Shown here: piece after piece, positions 30,984 to 33,905 of the stretch
How the letters are laid out: every line of letters begins with the position of its first letter
Numbering within the stretch: position 1 is the stretch's first letter
Assembly (NCBI GenBank): GCA_021396245.1
Contig: WNYE01000161.1
Span: 1-33,905 of the forward strand
DNA: 33,905 nucleotides
Direction: 5' to 3'
Source: Sporothrix humicola
Taxonomy: Eukaryota > Ascomycota > Sordariomycetes > Ophiostomatales > Ophiostomataceae
Position numbers and translations under genes: made by a program
Notes under the pieces: model-generated
Database searches by the model: none
What the model saw: the letters and a program-made list of their open reading frames with translations, nothing else
What the model was told of the DNA's origin: nothing

Positions 30984-31382
30984 TCACACGGGCGACTCTC
31001 GGTTGGCCAGCACGACGCGGTAGCCGTCCGGGTCCTCAAAGGTCTTGCCACAGGCGTCCCAGTAGGGGTTGAAGGACGGCACGGGCGGGAAGCCGGCGGC
31101 GGTCATGCGCGCCACGAGGGCGTCAAAGACGGCCTTGTCGGGCAGGTAAAAGACGAGCAGGTTGTCCTGGGTCGGCGCGCGGCCGGCGTCGTGGCCCTTT
31201 TTGGCGGTGAACTCGAGATGGTACGCTGCCTGCGCCAGGCCAAGCATGACGCCGTCGAAGCCGTCGTGCTCGTCGAAGCGGAAGAGCTCCGAAAAGCCGA
31301 GGCCGTCGACGTAGAACGGCACGAGGGCGTTGATGTCGTTGGTCGGCCGCGCGACGCGGAGATGGGCAGAGGCGAGGGACAT
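30984..31382 (-). CDS. VOC superfamily (glyoxalase / bleomycin-resistance fold) protein
   Basis: Single exon, 132 residues, start context CCAACATGTCC. The two beta-alpha-beta-beta-beta modules of the fold can be traced. The first begins with AHLRVARPTNDINALVPFY, and the second runs from DNLLVFYLPD to the C-terminal DPDGYRVVLANRE. Candidate metal-side residues are His7 and Glu57 (in YHLEFT), with Glu116 or Asp119 near the end. Proteins of this length in fungi and bacteria are usually annotated as glyoxalase-like or YycE-like without proven substrate, and I can go no further. It is transcribed in the same direction as the Trm61 gene, with 438 bp between the Trm61 stop and this start, so it should have its own promoter. 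Confidence 0.88.
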   Translation of the reverse strand: MSLASAHLRVARPTNDINALVPFYVDGLGFSELFRFDEHDGFDGVMLGLAQAAYHLEFTAKKGHDAGRAPTQDNLLVFYLPDKAVFDALVARMTAAGFPPVPSFNPYWDACGKTFEDPDGYRVVLANRESPV

Positions 31383-31820
31383 GTTGGTGGGTGGTGGTGA
31401 TGTTGATGAGGGAAGTTCAGGATTGAGTATTGACCCAAACGATGGAGATGGGTGGTCTTAAGTGACGTCGAAACAAGGTTCGTGTTCGGGTTCGGTGTTA
31501 ACACGCAGAATGCCTTGCGCCCTATGGCATCGCGAAAATGGTTTGGAACCTGCCTATTACGGCCGAATGTGGGGTGCAGCGCATCTCCAACTCGGATCGG
31601 CCTGGGCCTCCGATTACTATTCCTGTCACTATCCCTGCCGCCAATCGCGCCGAAATCGTCATTCGGCGAGATGCAGCTTCACGATGCACGATGCGCGATG
31701 CACGATCATGTACAATGCCCATACGAGATTCAAGACAATTGACGTCAAAATGTAAATATCATTTCGCTATGCAAATTCGACCGAGACCGGACCAATGCCT
31801 CCAATATTGCCCAAAGAAAC
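31383..31820 (-). promoter_or_regulatory. Promoter region of the VOC gene with CRE-type sites
   Basis: 438 bp between the Trm61 stop and the VOC start. It contains a full palindromic TGACGTCA at 31740-31747 (within TTGACGTCAA) and a second TGACGTC at 31463-31469, about 80 bp before the start codon. TGACGTCA is the classic ATF/CREB-type bZIP site, used in fungi by Atf1/Sko1-like stress regulators. A GATGCACGAT-type direct repeat lies near 31683-31706. Binding is inferred. Confidence 0.4.
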
Positions 31821-33416
31821 CTATGCCTCAACCGTCTTTTCTTGCTTTTTGTCTTGCTTCTCTTGCGCCTTCTTCTCCTTCTTGTTCTGCATCTGCTGTC
31901 TCTTCTGCGCCTTGCGCACATCCCGCTGCACGGCACCGATCACGGCCTGCTCTTTGCCCACAGGCCACCGAGCGGCCGCCGCCGCCTCATCCTCGGCCGT
32001 CCATGCGCGGGGCAGGACGGCAAACACCAGGTAGGATGTGTGCGTCTTGACCTCGGGCTCGACGCGGGACGTCAGGCGGCCGTCGAGGTACGCCTTGGGG
32101 GCGACGTAGGGTGTCGTCTCTTTAGCATCCACCTTGTCCACGTCCATGGCATCACTTGGGACACCACCATTGGCCTCCTGCTCCCGCGTCTGCCAGAACC
32201 GCTGGTTGTACTCGCGCGTGCGCATCTCAATCGCCTTGAGGCGCGCCACGGCCTCGCCGACGTCGCGCGGTGCGGGCACATTGTTGCCGCCGCCAATGCC
32301 TGCGCCGGCACCAGCACTGGCTTTCCCGCTGACCAGCTCCGGGCGCTCGCGGTACACCAAAATCTTCTTGTTGGCGACCTCGACCATGTCAATGTCGGTC
32401 CAGCCGAGCCGCCTCAACATGGACACAGTGCGCGTGACCTGCTCGATGCACGGGCTGAACGTGCAAATGTGGACGCTCTTGCGCGGGTTGAGCGGCGAGG
32501 GCTTGCCGTCGGCGGTGGCGGCGCGCGTCAGGTGCTGGAGGGCGCGCCAGGGCGCGGGCAAGTCCAGAAAAACGGCGTCGGCCTCGGGGCTCGTGCCGTC
32601 GTCCAACAGGAACCCGTGTCCATACACATCGCGATTCGTCAGCGTGACGACGTCTTTGGAGGGGTCAACATCGCCCGACAGGCCGTGGCTCTTGAGCTCG
32701 GCCTTCATCTTTTGGTACCGCTCGTTGTGGAACTCGAAACTGTAGACGTGGCCGGGCTGTCTTGGTGTTGTCGGTGGCGGCGCGCCCTTAACTTGTGCCC
32801 CCGACGACCCATACACTGCCCGTGCCGAGGCGTGTGTGAAGCTGCCGCTGCCCGAGCCGGCCTCGATCAGGCGCGTGCCCGGCCGTGCCCGCAGCCGGTG
32901 CAGGATGTAGCTGTAGTCGCTGGCGTAGACGACCTGTGTGCGGTGCGGCAGACTCATTGTCCAGATTTCGGGTGTCGGCGGGAGGACATGAATGAAACCG
33001 CTCGAGGCGGTCGTCAAGGCGGGGCGAGACGTCTTTGCGTTTGAGTCTGCAGCCGGTGTAGACGGCGTGTCTGCTGGCGTGTCGACGGGCGTGCTGTCCT
33101 GTGCTTCCGCCGCCAGTTCTGCCGCGGCATCGCCACCCAGACTGCCGGCCGCCCGCTTCCGCTTGCGGCCCCGAGATCCCGTGTCCACAATCGACGCCCG
33201 CACTTGCGAGCCCCAGGGCACGCCGATCATGGTCGAGTGCGGGAACGAGCCGAACCGCGTGTTGAGCACGGCGCCCTCGGCGTAGCCGTCGACCTCGAGG
33301 CCGGCGGCATCGTGCAGGTAGATGGGCTGGTAGTTGTCGCGGGAGAGCTGGACAATGGCGAGAGCGTTGTTGCGGGTGCACGGGCCCGGGTCGAGGAAAG
33401 GTGAGGAGGAGGCCAT
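31821..33416 (-). CDS. TRM61: tRNA (adenine-58-N1)-methyltransferase catalytic subunit Trm61
   Basis: Single exon, 531 residues. With Trm6 this protein forms the nuclear enzyme that makes m1A58 in the T-loop of tRNAs and stabilises initiator tRNA-Met. The N-terminal beta domain (about 15-75, with ALAIVQLSRD and GYAEGAVLNTRFGSFPH) is followed by an inserted low-complexity region (about 76-135) that carries a basic RGRKRKR nuclear-localisation-like stretch. The class I methyltransferase fold starts at PHRTQVVYASDYSYI. SAM-binding motif I is EAGSGSGSFT (185-194), the acidic end of strand 2 is YSFEFH (225-230), and the active-site block is AVFLDLPAPW (281-290) with catalytic Asp285; FSPCIEQV (320-327) follows. 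The C-terminal tail is Lys/Gln-rich and probably helical, a usual fungal extension. The start at 33416 gives the normal family N-terminus. A transposon-like edge begins about 110 bp upstream. Confidence 0.95.
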   Translation of the reverse strand: MASSSPFLDPGPCTRNNALAIVQLSRDNYQPIYLHDAAGLEVDGYAEGAVLNTRFGSFPHSTMIGVPWGSQVRASIVDTGSRGRKRKRAAGSLGGDAAAELAAEAQDSTPVDTPADTPSTPAADSNAKTSRPALTTASSGFIHVLPPTPEIWTMSLPHRTQVVYASDYSYILHRLRARPGTRLIEAGSGSGSFTHASARAVYGSSGAQVKGAPPPTTPRQPGHVYSFEFHNERYQKMKAELKSHGLSGDVDPSKDVVTLTNRDVYGHGFLLDDGTSPEADAVFLDLPAPWRALQHLTRAATADGKPSPLNPRKSVHICTFSPCIEQVTRTVSMLRRLGWTDIDMVEVANKKILVYRERPELVSGKASAGAGAGIGGGNNVPAPRDVGEAVARLKAIEMRTREYNQRFWQTREQEANGGVPSDAMDVDKVDAKETTPYVAPKAYLDGRLTSRVEPEVKTHTSYLVFAVLPRAWTAEDEAAAAARWPVGKEQAVIGAVQRDVRKAQKRQQMQNKKEKKAQEKQDKKQEKTVEA

Positions 33417-33525
33417 CGGAGAGGATCGAGGGGTGGGGGAGGTCTGAATGACGTGGTGTCTGTCGAATGTCGAACAATGTGGTGAGCCTTAAAATCGTAA
33501 ACCTCGAAAACTTTTTAGTGGAGCT

Positions 33526-33905
33526 TGTTGTCAGATATCTGCCTTACTAAGCCAGATATCACGTGTATAAATAGTACATATTGCCCCCTGTATCTTACAG
33601 AGACTTCAGCTTCTAAACTTAATCAACCAACTTCACTTTTGATAATTAAGAGTCTCATTGCTTCAACGATTGACTCAACTTATCTTAAAACCCTTTAAAT
33701 TTATACTCTTTATCTTTTTTTACTTTTTAATACTCGTTTTACTTATACGTATTAACGCGTCGGTAAATACGACTTAATAAATATTATGTAATATTATATA
33801 TTATAAACGATATTTACCGATTATTACAATAACTTTAAACTTTTTATTTAACGTTTTTATTTTCGATTTTTATATTATTTAACTTTTTTTTTTATTTTCG
33901 TTTTT
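33526..33905 (+). mobile_element. Probable left edge of a second LTR-type element with RIP-affected interior, truncated by window end
   Basis: From TGTTGTCAGATATCTG at 33526 the sequence looks like an LTR promoter: TCACGTG at 33559-33565 is followed at once by TATAAATAG (33566-33574). An inverted pair of AGATATC motifs surrounds a short spacer at 33532-33560. Up to about 33680 CA and TG are common. Beyond that, to the window end, the sequence is AT-rich and nearly free of CA and TG while CG persists, which is the RIP pattern. The inner LTR end, primer-binding site and target duplication cannot be identified, so family and even LTR identity are inferred. Confidence 0.45.

Noticed and set aside
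31842..33044. 400-codon open frame antisense to Trm61
   Set aside because: Mirror of a GC-rich gene; the sense strand shows all methyltransferase motifs.

Overview
The window looks like nuclear DNA of a filamentous ascomycete (Pezizomycotina, most likely a Sordariomycete). The reasons are short spliceosomal introns (49 to 127 bp) with GTA-type donors and CTAAC-like branch sites, GC-rich third codon positions, a Zn2Cys6 regulator, fungal-type secreted and membrane proteins, and an AT-rich block carrying the signature of repeat-induced point mutation (RIP: CpA and TpG lost, TpA gained, CpG kept). I cannot name the genus from the sequence alone.

Layout. 1-436 (minus): 5' part of a Gln/Tyr/Pro-rich protein that runs off the window. 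3658-4512 (plus): secreted Ser-rich protein with a lectin-like C-terminal half. 4652-6707 (minus): multicopper oxidase with an N-terminal membrane anchor. 9315-11482 (plus): four-exon secreted phosphoesterase of the bacterial-type phospholipase C family. 11759-14632 (minus): large Zn2Cys6 transcription factor. 15403-20992 (minus): complete but dead Ty1/copia LTR retrotransposon. 24566-26415 (minus): 14-TM-type MFS drug/H+ antiporter. 30984-31382 (minus): small VOC/glyoxalase-fold protein. 31821-33416 (minus): Trm61, catalytic subunit of the tRNA m1A58 methyltransferase. From about 33526 to the window end there is what looks like the edge of a second RIP-affected element. Four long stretches (437-3657, 6708-9314, 20998-24565, 26416-30983) hold no gene that I can support.

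The genes do not form an obvious pathway. Several products face the cell surface (secreted protein, anchored oxidase, secreted phospholipase, efflux pump), and one regulator sits tail-to-tail with the phospholipase gene, but co-regulation is only a guess. Trm61 is a housekeeping gene.

The most informative part is the retrotransposon. It has 119-bp LTRs, a perfect GAAAT target-site duplication, and a primer-binding site matching the anticodon arm of initiator tRNA-Met, which points to half-tRNA priming. Its gag-pol frame can still be followed through heavy RIP: RT YVDD now reads YVNN, and three landmarks spread over 3 kb remain in one frame. The LTRs and the sequence just inside them are almost untouched by RIP while the interior is saturated. 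The second element at the right edge seems to show the same spared-edge pattern, and both edges carry a TCACGTG motif. I did not find a clearly new multi-gene system.
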